Notes: generated by a model from the sequence alone, not told the origin. Counted from the first letter of the stretch, positions 27,701 through 35,700 are shown. The stretch is DNA of 64,000 nucleotides from UBA5069 sp964560495 (GCA_964560495.1 CAZLMM010000001.1:124001-188000); one strand, 5' to 3'. Numbers and translations: made by a program.

Positions 27701-28676
27701 TGCCCGCAGGACAGCATCCAGCCTGCAAGAGGTGCGGGTGCGACTGGAGGCCGAAAATCGGCAAATGCAGGCTGAACTGGCAGCGCGCACGCAACCCGCG
27801 GAAAGCTACGTCGTTCCCCAACCGGGCCTCAAATCTATCGTCGAGCAGTTGCCGCGCCACCCCACGCTGCGCTATGAACGCCGCGCCCGCAGCCAGATCA
27901 CTCACATTGCCGTGCATCATACGGCCGCGCCGCCCTCCCTCGGCCCCACGCGCATTGCTGAGTTGCATATCCAGGCCGACCCCACGCGCGGCAAAGAGGC
28001 CTGGCCGGGCATCGGCTATCACTACTTCGTTCATGCAGACGGCGTCATCGAACAGACCAATCACCTGGAGACTGCCAGCTTTCATGTCTATCGTCATAAT
28101 CTTTACACCGTCGGGGTCGTTTTTGCCGGCAGCTTCATGAACGGCAGAATTCCCACATCGGCCCAGTTGCGCTCCGGCGCACATTTGATCGCCTGGCTTA
28201 TGCAAGAGTTCAAGATCCCCCTGGCGCGTGTTTGGGGGCATCGTGAGTTTCCCGATAATATCACTGTCTGTCCGGGCAGCGAATGGACGCAGGGCAATCG
28301 CTGGCGCGACCTGATCTTTGAGCGAGTCGAGCAGGTGAAGAAGGGTGTGGGCGTCAAGAGTATGCGCCATTACCTGCTTTTGTGGCAGCGCGCCTACCCC
28401 GGCTCATCTGCAGAACAGGAGCTGCTGGGCGCCATGAGCTACATCACGCGTTTTCGCCCCACGGTCGGCTTCAGCAGCCAAGATGCACGCAACGCAGAGT
28501 TTGTCACCATCATCGGCGGAGAAGCCGGCGTTGGCAGCGATATAGAGCGCATGTTGGAGGAACACGGCTGTCGGGTGGAGCGCGTGTCCGGACGCACCGA
28601 TGAAGAGACCAGTGTGCTGCTGACAGACATGGCGCGCCAGGGGCGGCGTTTCATGCGCTTTCAGGTGGATTTCTGA
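24786..28676 (+). CDS. Mosaic cell-wall protein: GH-A-like barrel, Ig-like domain, three PGRP/amidase_2 domains, CWB2-like end
   Basis: 1296 aa. Residues 1-385 are a GH-A-like barrel close to that at 21549 (RPLFDSDYLFGCHEPGGEE; IWVIGNEMN; AFITEIDQ). An Ig-like domain spans about 415-530. Three N-acetylmuramoyl-L-alanine amidase (PGRP) domains lie near 570-715, 800-940 and 1030-1180, separated by Glu-rich coiled coils (about 725-785, 945-1000). Only the third keeps the zinc ligands (AVHHTAA, WGHREF, TVCPGSEW). The first (ISHTAA but GELTHSHNPG) and second (INHTGA but CELSASQSPG) have lost them and may only bind. The C-terminus (about 1240-1285: VTIIGGEAGVGSDIERML, VERVSGRTDEETS) resembles a CWB2 cell-wall-binding repeat. 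No signal peptide is seen. scpA starts 2 nt after the stop. Confidence 0.82.
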   Translation: MTIQSAEQGETRPLFDSDYLFGCHEPGGEEYMLIAEKPGWIVFSETVGRDPDDHSGLDFSTFSKQGIGVICRINHGHEPHGTIPHSSLYEAFAQRVANFVRVSAGCKIWVIGNEMNYVVERPGIVIDWSRHQIRRSGPPEVADPLGRSLPVRFNVLPDHSTEIRTTRGAIVSPGESITPQLYARCYRLCRDAIHRLPGHEDDLVLVGAVAPWNTQTVYPENPNGDWVLYFRHILDELGPANCDGYALHAYTHGANTEQIASPAKLPPPFQSHHGGFRVFIDFLTAAPPSMRHLPAFITEIDQTQPWLDANVGWVQKAYAEIDAWNKAQSQLNSPQRVRCAALFRWPAIDRWYIEGKNGVIEDFCQALDHDYRWSIPVTGAQAANNEETQGETQPTVDAQPPAATRRPPAPPPSYKVEWLADHFPERILAGQVIKATLTLHNAGSLAWRRSGGNPVRLGYRYYRSRRQLDIPLDRDIRTDLPHDVEPGETVTIEARIALPDDPGNYTIELDLTHEGITWFKEQKSPPLSRWLTVETPERAEGQEGASRNLPVPLFRDVTASLPRSESPYARRALSQIKYLVISHTAAHPRVSLERIAHAHIAAGYPGIAYDFVVDGAGQVFRVSELESVAQPDQVWSEQGVNIALAGNFSATMPSLGQIDAVGRLCAWLAQSLGLGPEAILGLGELTHSHNPGALFLTGPAWKQMIIRQVQLHLAALGMGAADNERIVNALAAAQALEEKNRALEAEMLALRQEYEATQAARERIQAELEETQRQLQAYSEPGSLRIQLVNMVNQLPRQSSRYQRRWPEDVYTIVINHTGAAPETPLATLAEMHRREWPGLLYDFCISADGVIYQTQPLEEVVASSEPYLVNAINIALAGNFDQMRPPRTQLAATGRLISWLMDRFPRLGIENIKGLCELSASQSPGRQWNQGLRWRDALLDVVRREVGLQESHEAETGLRAQITQLEEQVEHARRTASSLQEVRVRLEAENRQMQAELAARTQPAESYVVPQPGLKSIVEQLPRHPTLRYERRARSQITHIAVHHTAAPPSLGPTRIAELHIQADPTRGKEAWPGIGYHYFVHADGVIEQTNHLETASFHVYRHNLYTVGVVFAGSFMNGRIPTSAQLRSGAHLIAWLMQEFKIPLARVWGHREFPDNITVCPGSEWTQGNRWRDLIFERVEQVKKGVGVKSMRHYLLLWQRAYPGSSAEQELLGAMSYITRFRPTVGFSSQDARNAEFVTIIGGEAGVGSDIERMLEEHGCRVERVSGRTDEETSVLLTDMARQGRRFMRFQVDF

Positions 28677-28677
28677 T

Positions 28678-29451
28678 ATGGCAACGCCTTCGCTGACTTC
28701 GTCGATTCACCATCTGGGCGCGCGCTTTGCGGTGGAGTTGCCCGCCTTCCGTGGCCCCCTCGATCTACTCTTGCACTTGATTGAACGCGAAGAACTGGAG
28801 ATCAGCGCCGTCAGCCTGATGAGCGTGACCCATTCCTACTTGCAGGCGCTGGAGGCGCTCGAAGAGATCGACCCCGGTGCGCTGGCCGAGTTCTTGATGG
28901 TGGCCTCGCGACTCCTCCTCATCAAGTCGCGCAGTCTGCTTCCCCAGCCGCGTCCGCCGCTGGAAGAAGATGAAGAGGATTCTGCAGACGCGCTCGTGCG
29001 GCAGCTCCTGGAATATAGACAATTCCAGCAGATCGCCGCGGCGCTGCGCCAGCGCGAACAGGCGGGGTTGCGGGTCTTCATTCGCACCGCGCCCGAGCCG
29101 GAGATCGAGCGCCGGCTGGACATGGGCAACGTAACGATTGACAAACTCCACGCAGCGTTGCAGCGCGTCTTGCGCCGGATGCCCAATGCAACGCCGTTGC
29201 CTCGGGTCAGAACCTACCCAATCACCATCGCAGAGCAAATCAGTCTGGTGCGCGGCCGGCTACACTCTGCTGCCAGGTTGAACAACGGAACGGCGAGTCT
29301 GCGCTTTGTAGACTTGCTGGGAGAAGCCAGGAGCCGCATGGAGGTGGTCGTCACCTTCCTGGCGATTCTCGAACTGATCAAGCAGCATGAAGTGGATGTA
29401 ATGCAAGACAACACGTTTGGGGAGATTCATCTGTCGCTGAGCCAACCCTGA
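28678..29451 (+). CDS. scpA: Segregation and condensation protein A
   Basis: 257 aa kleisin of the SMC-ScpAB condensin. The N-terminal signature FRGPLDLLLHLIEREELEISAVSL, then LAEFLMVASRLLLIKSRSLLP, is characteristic, and the C-terminal winged helix includes RMEVVVTFLAILELIKQHEVDVMQ. It bridges the SMC heads in the nucleoid. It begins one base after the preceding stop codon and is probably co-transcribed with it. No scpB follows; the next gene is on the other strand. Confidence 0.93.
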   Translation: MATPSLTSSIHHLGARFAVELPAFRGPLDLLLHLIEREELEISAVSLMSVTHSYLQALEALEEIDPGALAEFLMVASRLLLIKSRSLLPQPRPPLEEDEEDSADALVRQLLEYRQFQQIAAALRQREQAGLRVFIRTAPEPEIERRLDMGNVTIDKLHAALQRVLRRMPNATPLPRVRTYPITIAEQISLVRGRLHSAARLNNGTASLRFVDLLGEARSRMEVVVTFLAILELIKQHEVDVMQDNTFGEIHLSLSQP

Positions 29452-29460
29452 CGTACAGAG

Positions 29461-29568
29461 GTCATCATCGCCCTGCTCAGCTATCGCTTTGGCCCGCTTC
29501 CTCCGACCATCGCAGAGCGAGTGGGAAGATTGAGAGAGGAACAAGGGCGTCGCATGACCTCAGCGCCT
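29461..29568 (+). pseudogene. Possible DUF4351-like C-terminal fragment
   Basis: Between scpA and hisF a short plus-strand frame without a start reads ALLSYRFGPLPPTIAERVGR then LREEQG. This resembles the C-terminus of DUF4351/transposase-like proteins (usual form xLLxRRFGxLPxxxxxRI). It is probably a decayed remnant; chance similarity is not excluded. Confidence 0.3.
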
Positions 29569-30355
29569 ACACGAGCGCCATGCGCACCGGTACGCCAGCC
29601 AGGCGCAAGCTTTCCTTGATTTCCATAATGCTCAATTCACGGAAGTGAAACAAGCTGGCAGCCAAAGCTGCCGCGGCGCCGCCTTCCGTCAACGCAGCGG
29701 TGAAGTGCTCGGCGCGACCTGCGCCCCCGCTGGCGATGACAGGCAGATTGACCGCATCGGCGATGGCGCGCGTCAATTCGATGTCGTATCCCTCTTTGGT
29801 GCCGTCGCCGTCCATGGAAGTGAGCAATATCTCGCCGCCGCCTCGCTGCTCCACCTCGCGCGCCCACTTCACCGCATCCATGCCCGTGTTGATGCGCCCG
29901 CCGCTGATAAAGACATCCCACCCTGGCCCGCGCGTAGCAAGCTCGGCGCCTTGACGCCGTCGTGCATCAATGGCGACGACGATGCACTGGCTGCCGAAAC
30001 GCTTCGCCGCATCGGTGATGATGGATGGGTTCTTCACTGCCGCGCTGTTGACGCTCACCTTGTCTGCGCCAGCCAGCAACAGGCTGCGCATGTCTTCCAC
30101 GGAGCGGACGCCGCCGCCTACAGTAAACGGAATGAAAACCGTATCGGCCACGCGGCGCACCATATCAATGACGGTAGCGCGTGCCTCATGGGTGGCCGTG
30201 ATGTCCAGAAAGACAAGTTCGTCGGCGCCCTCTCGGTCATAGACCTGCGCCTGAGCCACAGGATCGCCGGCATCCACCAATTGGACGAAGTTGACCCCTT
30301 TGACGACGCGTCCATCTTTGACATCCAGACAGGGTATGATGCGTTTGGCAAGCAT
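29567..30355 (-). CDS. hisF: Imidazole glycerol phosphate synthase, cyclase subunit
   Basis: 262 aa (beta/alpha)8 barrel. With HisH it converts PRFAR plus ammonia to IGP and AICAR. The start MLAKRIIPCLDVKDGRVVKG carries the catalytic Asp, the second Asp is in LLTSMDGDGTKEGYD, and FTVGGGVRSVEDM and VIASGGAG bind phosphate. An upstream in-frame Met would add 47 unrelated residues, so the ATG at 30355 is chosen. It is the last gene of the minus-strand set and sits 23 bp after the HisA-Nudix stop. Confidence 0.95.
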   Translation of the reverse strand: MLAKRIIPCLDVKDGRVVKGVNFVQLVDAGDPVAQAQVYDREGADELVFLDITATHEARATVIDMVRRVADTVFIPFTVGGGVRSVEDMRSLLLAGADKVSVNSAAVKNPSIITDAAKRFGSQCIVVAIDARRRQGAELATRGPGWDVFISGGRINTGMDAVKWAREVEQRGGGEILLTSMDGDGTKEGYDIELTRAIADAVNLPVIASGGAGRAEHFTAALTEGGAAAALAASLFHFRELSIMEIKESLRLAGVPVRMALV

Positions 30356-30378
30356 GGAATTGCGCAATGCTCCGTCGT

Positions 30379-31641
30379 TCAGAATTGTGCGATGCCCAGG
30401 AACTCCATTGCTGCGTCGAAGGCTGGCAACTGCTCGGGAGAAGTTTCCGTGAGCAGCTCCCACGTCGTTCGTGGATCGCCCCAGCGTGCTTCGCAATGAT
30501 TCATGTGGCCCAAAACCACTTCGCCGTCGCCCACCTCAGCCAGATAATAGACAATAGTGCGCTGGATGTCATAGCCGCGGATGACACTGATATAGTGAAG
30601 CTCACTGCGGCACGACTCATATAGCGTCACAATGGGCAGGCCGGTCTCCTCGTCCAGCTCACGGCGGGCGGCGGCAAGATCGCTCTCACCTGACCGGACG
30701 CCGCCCCGGGGAAATTGCCACTGCTCGAAGAAGTGGTTGTAGATCAACAAAAATTCGACTCCCGCAGGCGTCCGACGTACAGGAACGACGCCCGCACTCC
30801 GCCGCACCAGGGGACGATTCCCGATGCGAATCGCGTCCGCCAGGGCCAGCCGCCCTGTATAGAGCGCCTGTCCGACGACCACACCGTCGATGTTGTAGTG
30901 CTCGAACTCCTTGAGCCGTTCGATGTCGCTAATGTCGCTCACACCGCCGCTGGCGATCACGCTCAAGCCCGTGACATCGCCCAGTTGCGATGTCATGGAA
31001 AGGTTGACGCCGCTCAGCATGCCATCACGCGCGATGTCTGTGTAGAGTACACGCCGAACACCCAGGGCCTGCATCCGATGGCCAAGGTCTATGACATCCA
31101 CGCTGCTCACCTGTTTCCAGCCGTGAGTCGCTACCTTGCCGTCCCGTGCATCGACGCCCACCACAATGCGATCGCTACCCCAGAGAGCCAGAGCGTCGCT
31201 GACAAGTTGCGGGTTTTCGATGGCTGCCGTGCCCAGCACGATGCGGTTCGCGCCCAGTTCCACGGCCAAACGAATGTCGTCGAGAGTACGCAATCCTCCG
31301 CCAAATTGAATCGACGTTGTGACCGCGCTGCGAATGTCACGAAGACAACGCAAATTCACCGGCAGGCGGCGGTTGAGCTCCTCCTGGGCTGATGTGGGCG
31401 CGCTCTCGCCTGGATGTTGGATACGTACAGTGGGCGAGCGATGAAGCAGGTCAATCTGCATCTGTGTTGCGCTCAACGCGCCATCCAGATTGACGATGTG
31501 CAACCATTCTGCGCCCTGCTCCGCCCACGTGCGGGCCATGGCGACCGGGTCTTCCGAAAAAACAGTCTCAGCGGCGGGGTCGCCCTGACGCAAGCGCACA
31601 CAGCGTCCCTGGCGTAAGTCGATGGCAGGATAGATAATCAT
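30379..31641 (-). CDS. hisA: HisA phosphoribosylformimino-AICAR isomerase fused to a C-terminal Nudix hydrolase
   Basis: 420 aa in one frame. Residues 1-275 are HisA: PAIDLRQGRCVRL with the first catalytic Asp, FGGGLRTLDDI, VVGVDARDGKVATHGW with the second, YTDIARDGM and VIASGGVSD. An insertion of about 25 residues near 70-95 is unusual. Residues about 280-420 are a Nudix domain (AGVVPVRRTPAGVEFLLIY, QWQFPRGG) with a complete Nudix box GGVRSGE-x7-RELDEETGL. HisA catalyses an Amadori isomerisation in histidine synthesis. The Nudix part most resembles Ap4A/NTP pyrophosphohydrolases. A link to PR-ATP pyrophosphohydrolysis (HisE step) is speculative. The gene lies between hisH and hisF. Confidence 0.9.
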   Translation of the reverse strand: MIIYPAIDLRQGRCVRLRQGDPAAETVFSEDPVAMARTWAEQGAEWLHIVNLDGALSATQMQIDLLHRSPTVRIQHPGESAPTSAQEELNRRLPVNLRCLRDIRSAVTTSIQFGGGLRTLDDIRLAVELGANRIVLGTAAIENPQLVSDALALWGSDRIVVGVDARDGKVATHGWKQVSSVDVIDLGHRMQALGVRRVLYTDIARDGMLSGVNLSMTSQLGDVTGLSVIASGGVSDISDIERLKEFEHYNIDGVVVGQALYTGRLALADAIRIGNRPLVRRSAGVVPVRRTPAGVEFLLIYNHFFEQWQFPRGGVRSGESDLAAARRELDEETGLPIVTLYESCRSELHYISVIRGYDIQRTIVYYLAEVGDGEVVLGHMNHCEARWGDPRTTWELLTETSPEQLPAFDAAMEFLGIAQF

Positions 31642-31771
31642 GCCGACAAATCTATCACAGGTTTGCTACAGACATACGTAACATCGCTCCATGTTGGAGA
31701 CAACCATCACAGAACAGTGTCAAGAGTCAGGGCAGCGTTCCATGGTTGAATGCTGCATTCACTGTTCGTCT

Positions 31772-32422
31772 CTACACCGCCACCATGCGCATGAAGTTGC
31801 TGAGAATGCGCAGTCCCACTGTGTGACTCTTTTCGGGGTGGGGCTGAATGCCCCAAACGTTCTTGCGGCGCACGATGCTAGGATAATCGACGCCGTAATC
31901 TGTAGAGGCCAGGACTGCATCAGCATCGGTCGCTGCACAGTAGTAGCTGTGGGCGAAATAGGCGTATGCGCCATTGGGAACGTCCTGGAGCAGGGGGTCG
32001 CAACGGTGGATGTGAAGCTGATTCCAGCCGATCTGCGGAATGCGCAGCGTATGGCCCGACTGAGTAGGGTCGGCGACGCCTTCTGGGAACCGCTTGACGC
32101 ACCCCGGAATGATGTGAAGACCTTCGTGCTGCCCCATTTCCTCGCTGGCGTCGAAAAGAAGTTGCATACCTACGCAGATGCCCAAGAGCGGCGCCCCAGC
32201 CTGCACTGCTTCCAAGAGCGGCTGCTCGAAGCCCTGGGCGCGCAGATTGTCGACGGAATCGCCAAACGCACCTTGACCGGGCAGCACAATCGCCCGCCAA
32301 CGGGTGAAATCCGTTGGCGCAGCGAGAATGTCAACCGGAATGCCCAGGGGTGCAGCGACTGTTTCAAAGGCTTTGAAGACGCTGCGCAGATTGCCCACGC
32401 CATAGTCGATGATGGCTATCAT
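31772..32422 (-). CDS. hisH: Imidazole glycerol phosphate synthase, glutaminase subunit
   Basis: 216 aa class I glutamine amidotransferase that feeds ammonia to HisF. The nucleophile Cys is in GICVGMQLLFD, the catalytic His and Glu in WGIQPHPEKSH, and the oxyanion region in VLPGQGAFGD. It starts MIAIIDYGVGNLRSV. It is 19 bp downstream of the DUF402 gene and 130 bp upstream of hisA. Confidence 0.95.
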   Translation of the reverse strand: MIAIIDYGVGNLRSVFKAFETVAAPLGIPVDILAAPTDFTRWRAIVLPGQGAFGDSVDNLRAQGFEQPLLEAVQAGAPLLGICVGMQLLFDASEEMGQHEGLHIIPGCVKRFPEGVADPTQSGHTLRIPQIGWNQLHIHRCDPLLQDVPNGAYAYFAHSYYCAATDADAVLASTDYGVDYPSIVRRKNVWGIQPHPEKSHTVGLRILSNFMRMVAV

Positions 32423-32441
32423 GTTGATCTGATCTTCTGAT

Positions 32442-32942
32442 CTATAGGGTCAAGTTCTTGACAAGGCCGGGTGGGAAGCGCTTCTGGATGATGCCGGTGG
32501 TGAGTTCCCGAATGCGGTGTTCAGCATGCTCCACCTCCACTGGCGTCAGGTCGCTGGCGCGCACTGCTTCATCAAAACTCGCCTCGTTGAGCACAGTCAC
32601 GCGGCCGCTGGCTTCAATCCACAGACCAAGCAAGAGATTCGGAGCAACCACGCGTGCGTCGCGTCGACGCCAACTGGCGCAAATGGGTGCAAAGACACCA
32701 ATTGGTTTGAGGCTGGCGTCAAAATACTTCTCGATGACCTGCTCGATCTCCTGCACCCAGAATCGAAACCAGATGTAGCCGGGCGCCGCAGTAATCAGCG
32801 CGCCGATCTGTTGTATGGGCGCCGCTGGCAGCCAGGTGGCCCGCTCCACCAAAACGCCGCTGAGCCACTCCGAGCGGTAGTCCGTCATGTGCGGCGCCTG
32901 TCGCCAATCGCCGCTGGCCAGCAAGGTGAGCTGTCGCGCCAC
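32442..32942 (-). CDS. DUF402-like protein
   Basis: 166 aa from a GTG 3 nt after the preceding stop. The C-terminal half (LLGLWIEASGRVTVLNEASF then DEAV, AEHRIRELTTGI) matches the pattern of DUF402, a fold found in FAU-1/RNase E/G-related proteins and nucleoside-diphosphate phosphatases. The usual catalytic acidic cluster is not clear here, so activity is uncertain. Its place between the nitrilase-like gene and hisH suggests co-expression, not a proven role in histidine synthesis. Confidence 0.6.
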   Translation of the reverse strand: MARQLTLLASGDWRQAPHMTDYRSEWLSGVLVERATWLPAAPIQQIGALITAAPGYIWFRFWVQEIEQVIEKYFDASLKPIGVFAPICASWRRRDARVVAPNLLLGLWIEASGRVTVLNEASFDEAVRASDLTPVEVEHAEHRIRELTTGIIQKRFPPGLVKNLTL

Positions 32943-32945
32943 GGG

Positions 32946-33761
32946 TCAGTACTTCTTGACAATTGACCGATAGGCCATAGGTTCTCGGTATTGAATGAGC
33001 TGTCGCTCTTCGCGCACGGCGCGGATGGCATCCAGGTCGACTGTGGCGACAGCGTAGCCTTCGATGGGTTCATCCAGCACGGTGTAGACCTCGGCGCGCG
33101 GCCCAACTAGCAGGCTGTCGCCCAGGAAGCGTCGCGTCGGCTCCTCGCCCACCCGGTTGGCCGCAGCAGCATAGATGGCATTCTCGCACGCCCGGCTGAT
33201 GAGGTGGGCGCGCCAGGAATCCGCGTAGTGGGCTTCCCAGTTTGCACTGACCACCAGCATCTCTGCGCCATCCAGCGTCAGTGAGCGCGCCGCTTCGGGA
33301 AAGACCAGATCGTCGCCCAGGGTCAACCCGAACCGCCCCCACTCGGCTTCCACGGTGAGAAAGCGATAGCCATTGCGATAGACCTGGCGTTCCTCCCCCA
33401 ATAGATGGACCTTGTGATAGACGGAGGTCACATCTCCTTCCGGTCCCAGGCAGACCAGGCCATTGTAGAGGATGCTCTCCACCTTTTCTTTGACAACCAT
33501 ACCGAAGACGATGTGCGCCGCAAAATCTTTGGCGCGCTTGGCCAGATAGTTGGTGGCGTGGCCCGGAACGCGCTCGGCCAGATCCGTCGCGCGCAGCCCC
33601 AGTTCGCTGCCGGTGTAGCTCAATTCAGGAAAGACGATGAGGTCGGTGTTCTGCTCGGAGCAGATGCGCTCGACAAAATCACCCATCTTGACCAGATTCT
33701 TCTCGGGGTCGGCCAGAACAGGGGCCATCTGCACCAGCGCGACAGTGACATTGCGGGACAT
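32946..33761 (-). CDS. Nitrilase / NAD-synthetase-glutaminase-like protein lacking the nucleophile Cys
   Basis: 271 aa from the ATG at 33761 (GAGGAG 7 nt upstream); a longer in-frame start is less likely. The carbon-nitrogen hydrolase fold is clear: VALVQMAPVLADPEKNL, catalytic Glu in FPELSYTG, catalytic Lys in YHKVHLLGEE. At the nucleophile elbow, where the family has ICxD (or CED in NadE), the sequence is LTLGDDLVFPEAAR, with Gly149 in the place of Cys. The codon is GGC at 33315-33317. It is therefore probably a non-hydrolytic homologue, perhaps regulatory, or one with a changed mechanism. It is the first gene of the set leading to hisH. Confidence 0.8.
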   Translation of the reverse strand: MSRNVTVALVQMAPVLADPEKNLVKMGDFVERICSEQNTDLIVFPELSYTGSELGLRATDLAERVPGHATNYLAKRAKDFAAHIVFGMVVKEKVESILYNGLVCLGPEGDVTSVYHKVHLLGEERQVYRNGYRFLTVEAEWGRFGLTLGDDLVFPEAARSLTLDGAEMLVVSANWEAHYADSWRAHLISRACENAIYAAAANRVGEEPTRRFLGDSLLVGPRAEVYTVLDEPIEGYAVATVDLDAIRAVREERQLIQYREPMAYRSIVKKY

Positions 33762-33804
33762 GAATAACTCCTCGATAAAAAGAACATTTGTACAACAGGG
33801 AATT

Positions 33805-33810
33805 AGTATA
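33805..33810 (-). promoter_or_regulatory. -10 box upstream of the nitrilase-his gene set
   Basis: TATACT (minus strand), about 45 nt before the ATG at 33761, is preceded by an AT-rich stretch with the palindrome TTGCGCAA. The -35 is weak. This is the likely promoter of the five-gene run. Confidence 0.35.
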
Positions 33811-34034
33811 GCACAATTGCGCAAATTCAATAGTTTTGCGAAAGTGCGTTACAATTTCGACTGACGAGCAAGAGTTGCGCGAACCAGGTGCGCTGCCAGA
33901 ACTGGCGACTGCTGGCAAGACGCCAGCGTTCCCTGCGCAACTCCTGTGACGCGTTGAGAATCTCATATGGGCAGCAAATACACAGGCTGTTCTTTGCGGC
34001 AGGGTATCTTCAGGCATTACCTTTGCACTTTCTC

Positions 34035-34068
34035 AGGTGACAGTCACTCCACAAAATGGCTGTCACCT
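34035..34068. repeat. Palindromic intergenic repeat (AGGTGACAG ... CTGTCACCT)
   Basis: The 9-bp arms at 34035-34043 and 34060-34068 are perfect. The left 16 bp, AGGTGACAGTCACTCC, recurs in inverted orientation at 42731-42746 upstream of imuA. Nearby, GCTGGCAAGACGCCAGC (about 33910-33930) is another small inverted repeat. The 359-bp gap holds no gene. Confidence 0.6.
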
Positions 34069-34120
34069 CTGGATGACGCCAAAACTGCAAACATAGTGTT
34101 CAGGAAAGTGGGGCTATAAA

Positions 34121-34687
34121 ATGGCGAGAATTGTAAATTGGTTTCGGCATGCCTGGCTGGTGTTGTTGGTGGCAGGAATCGTCATCTTGCTGGATCAGGC
34201 AAGCAAGTATGTCGTCCGTATCAATCTGCCCAAATTCTCTGCTGTTTCGGTCATTGGCGACTATTTTATGTGGGAGCATGTGGATAATTACGGCGCTGCC
34301 TTCGGCATCTTGCAGAACACGGGCGGCGTCTTCCCCATTCTTGGCCCCATCATCGCCCTCGCTGTGAGCATTGCCATCCTGGTCTATGTGCGCTACATTC
34401 CCACAGAAAAGCACGTGATACGCATCTTTCTCGGCCTGCAGCTGGGCGGCGCTATCGGCAACGCCCTGGATCGCGTCTACCAGGGTTACGTCACGGATTT
34501 CATCAAGATGGGCATTCCAGGCGTCTACTATTGGCCCAACTACAACATTGCCGACACCGCCGTCGTGGTGGGCGTGGTGGGGTTGGCCGGATACATCATC
34601 TGGGAGGATGTGGCGGCGCAGCGCAAGAAAAAGCAAGAAGCTGAACAAACGCGGGTGGGACAGCCCAAGCTCAACGCTGAAGAATGA
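34121..34687 (+). CDS. lspA: Lipoprotein signal peptidase (signal peptidase II)
   Basis: 188 aa with four transmembrane helices. It cleaves prolipoprotein signal peptides in the membrane. The conserved blocks are present: ILLDQASKYVV, NYGAAFGILQ, GGAIGNALDRV with the first catalytic Asp, and YNIADTAVVVG with the second. A lysine-rich cytoplasmic tail follows. Its stop overlaps the start of rluD by 4 nt (ATGA), so the two are translationally coupled, a common bacterial pairing. Confidence 0.95.
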   Translation: MARIVNWFRHAWLVLLVAGIVILLDQASKYVVRINLPKFSAVSVIGDYFMWEHVDNYGAAFGILQNTGGVFPILGPIIALAVSIAILVYVRYIPTEKHVIRIFLGLQLGGAIGNALDRVYQGYVTDFIKMGIPGVYYWPNYNIADTAVVVGVVGLAGYIIWEDVAAQRKKKQEAEQTRVGQPKLNAEE

Positions 34688-35700
34688 GCCAGGCGGCTTC
34701 TCCGTACACATTCACCGTTGAGGCGGTCGACAGCGGGCAGCGGATCGACCAGTGGCTGGCAAGGTTGTTGCCAGATCGGAGTCGCTCAGAGATTCAGCGA
34801 TGGATTAAAGATGGCTTGGTGCAGGTCGATGGCGCGCCAGTGAAGTCGAGCCATCGCACGGCAGCCGCCGCACAGGTCATGGTCACGCCGCCCGACGCGC
34901 CCCTTCCCGTTCCTCATCTACAAGCCGAAAACCTCCCACTTGCAATCCTCTACGAAGACGCCGACCTGTTAGTCATCGACAAACCAGCCGGCATGGTGGT
35001 TCATCCAGCAGCCGGGCACGAACATGGCACCCTGGTCAACGCGGTGCTGAACCACTGCCCAAACATCGAAGGTGTGGGCGGCGAACAGCGACCGGGCATC
35101 GTCCATCGCCTGGACAAAGATACATCTGGCCTGATTGTTGTGGCAAAGAATGACCGCGCCCATCGCTTTCTCCAGAGCCAGTTCAAAGCGCGCGCCGTCT
35201 TTAAGGAATATCTTGCGCTGGTGGAAGGGGGTGTGGAGCCGCCGCAGGGACGCATCGTTGCGCCCATTGGCCGCCACCCTGGCGACAGGAAGCGCCAAGC
35301 CATCCTGTCGGTGGAGACCCAAAGCAGCGCAGCGCGCGGCCGCGAGGCAATCACCGAGTATCACACCGTCGCCCGTTACCACAGCCGACCGACCGGCGGC
35401 GTCAACGTCATGACCTTCACCCTGCTGCGGGTCATCCTTCACACCGGACGTACGCACCAGATTCGCGTGCATCTGGCCTGGCGCAAACACCCCGTGGTTG
35501 GCGATGTGCTCTACGGGCCGGCCAGACCCCGCTTGCCGATCGCGCGCCAGTTTCTCCATGCCCACCGCTTGCGCTTTGCTCTGCCGGCCACGGGCGAAAG
35601 CCGCGAGTTCGTCTCGTCTCTGCCCCCAGAACTGGGGGAGCTTCTGGACAGGTTAGCGTCAGCCGATGGTGGGCGCCGGGGCAGTAAAGAAAACATTTGA
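34684..35700 (+). CDS. rluD: 23S rRNA pseudouridine synthase, RluD/RluC family
   Basis: 338 aa. The N-terminal S4 domain (about 10-75: GQRIDQWLARLLPDRSRSEI) precedes the catalytic domain with LVIDKPAGMVVHPA, the catalytic Asp in HRLDKDTSGL, and GRTHQIRVHL. It modifies uridines in 23S rRNA, most likely helix 69 sites if truly RluD. Exact site specificity cannot be read from sequence. It is translationally coupled to lspA. Confidence 0.9.
   Translation: MSQAASPYTFTVEAVDSGQRIDQWLARLLPDRSRSEIQRWIKDGLVQVDGAPVKSSHRTAAAAQVMVTPPDAPLPVPHLQAENLPLAILYEDADLLVIDKPAGMVVHPAAGHEHGTLVNAVLNHCPNIEGVGGEQRPGIVHRLDKDTSGLIVVAKNDRAHRFLQSQFKARAVFKEYLALVEGGVEPPQGRIVAPIGRHPGDRKRQAILSVETQSSAARGREAITEYHTVARYHSRPTGGVNVMTFTLLRVILHTGRTHQIRVHLAWRKHPVVGDVLYGPARPRLPIARQFLHAHRLRFALPATGESREFVSSLPPELGELLDRLASADGGRRGSKENI

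Noticed and set aside
33779..33795. GAACATTTGTAC as a third LexA box
   Set aside because: One mismatch to GAAC-N4-GTTC, but it lies downstream of the -10 of a metabolic operon and not in a spacer; probably chance.
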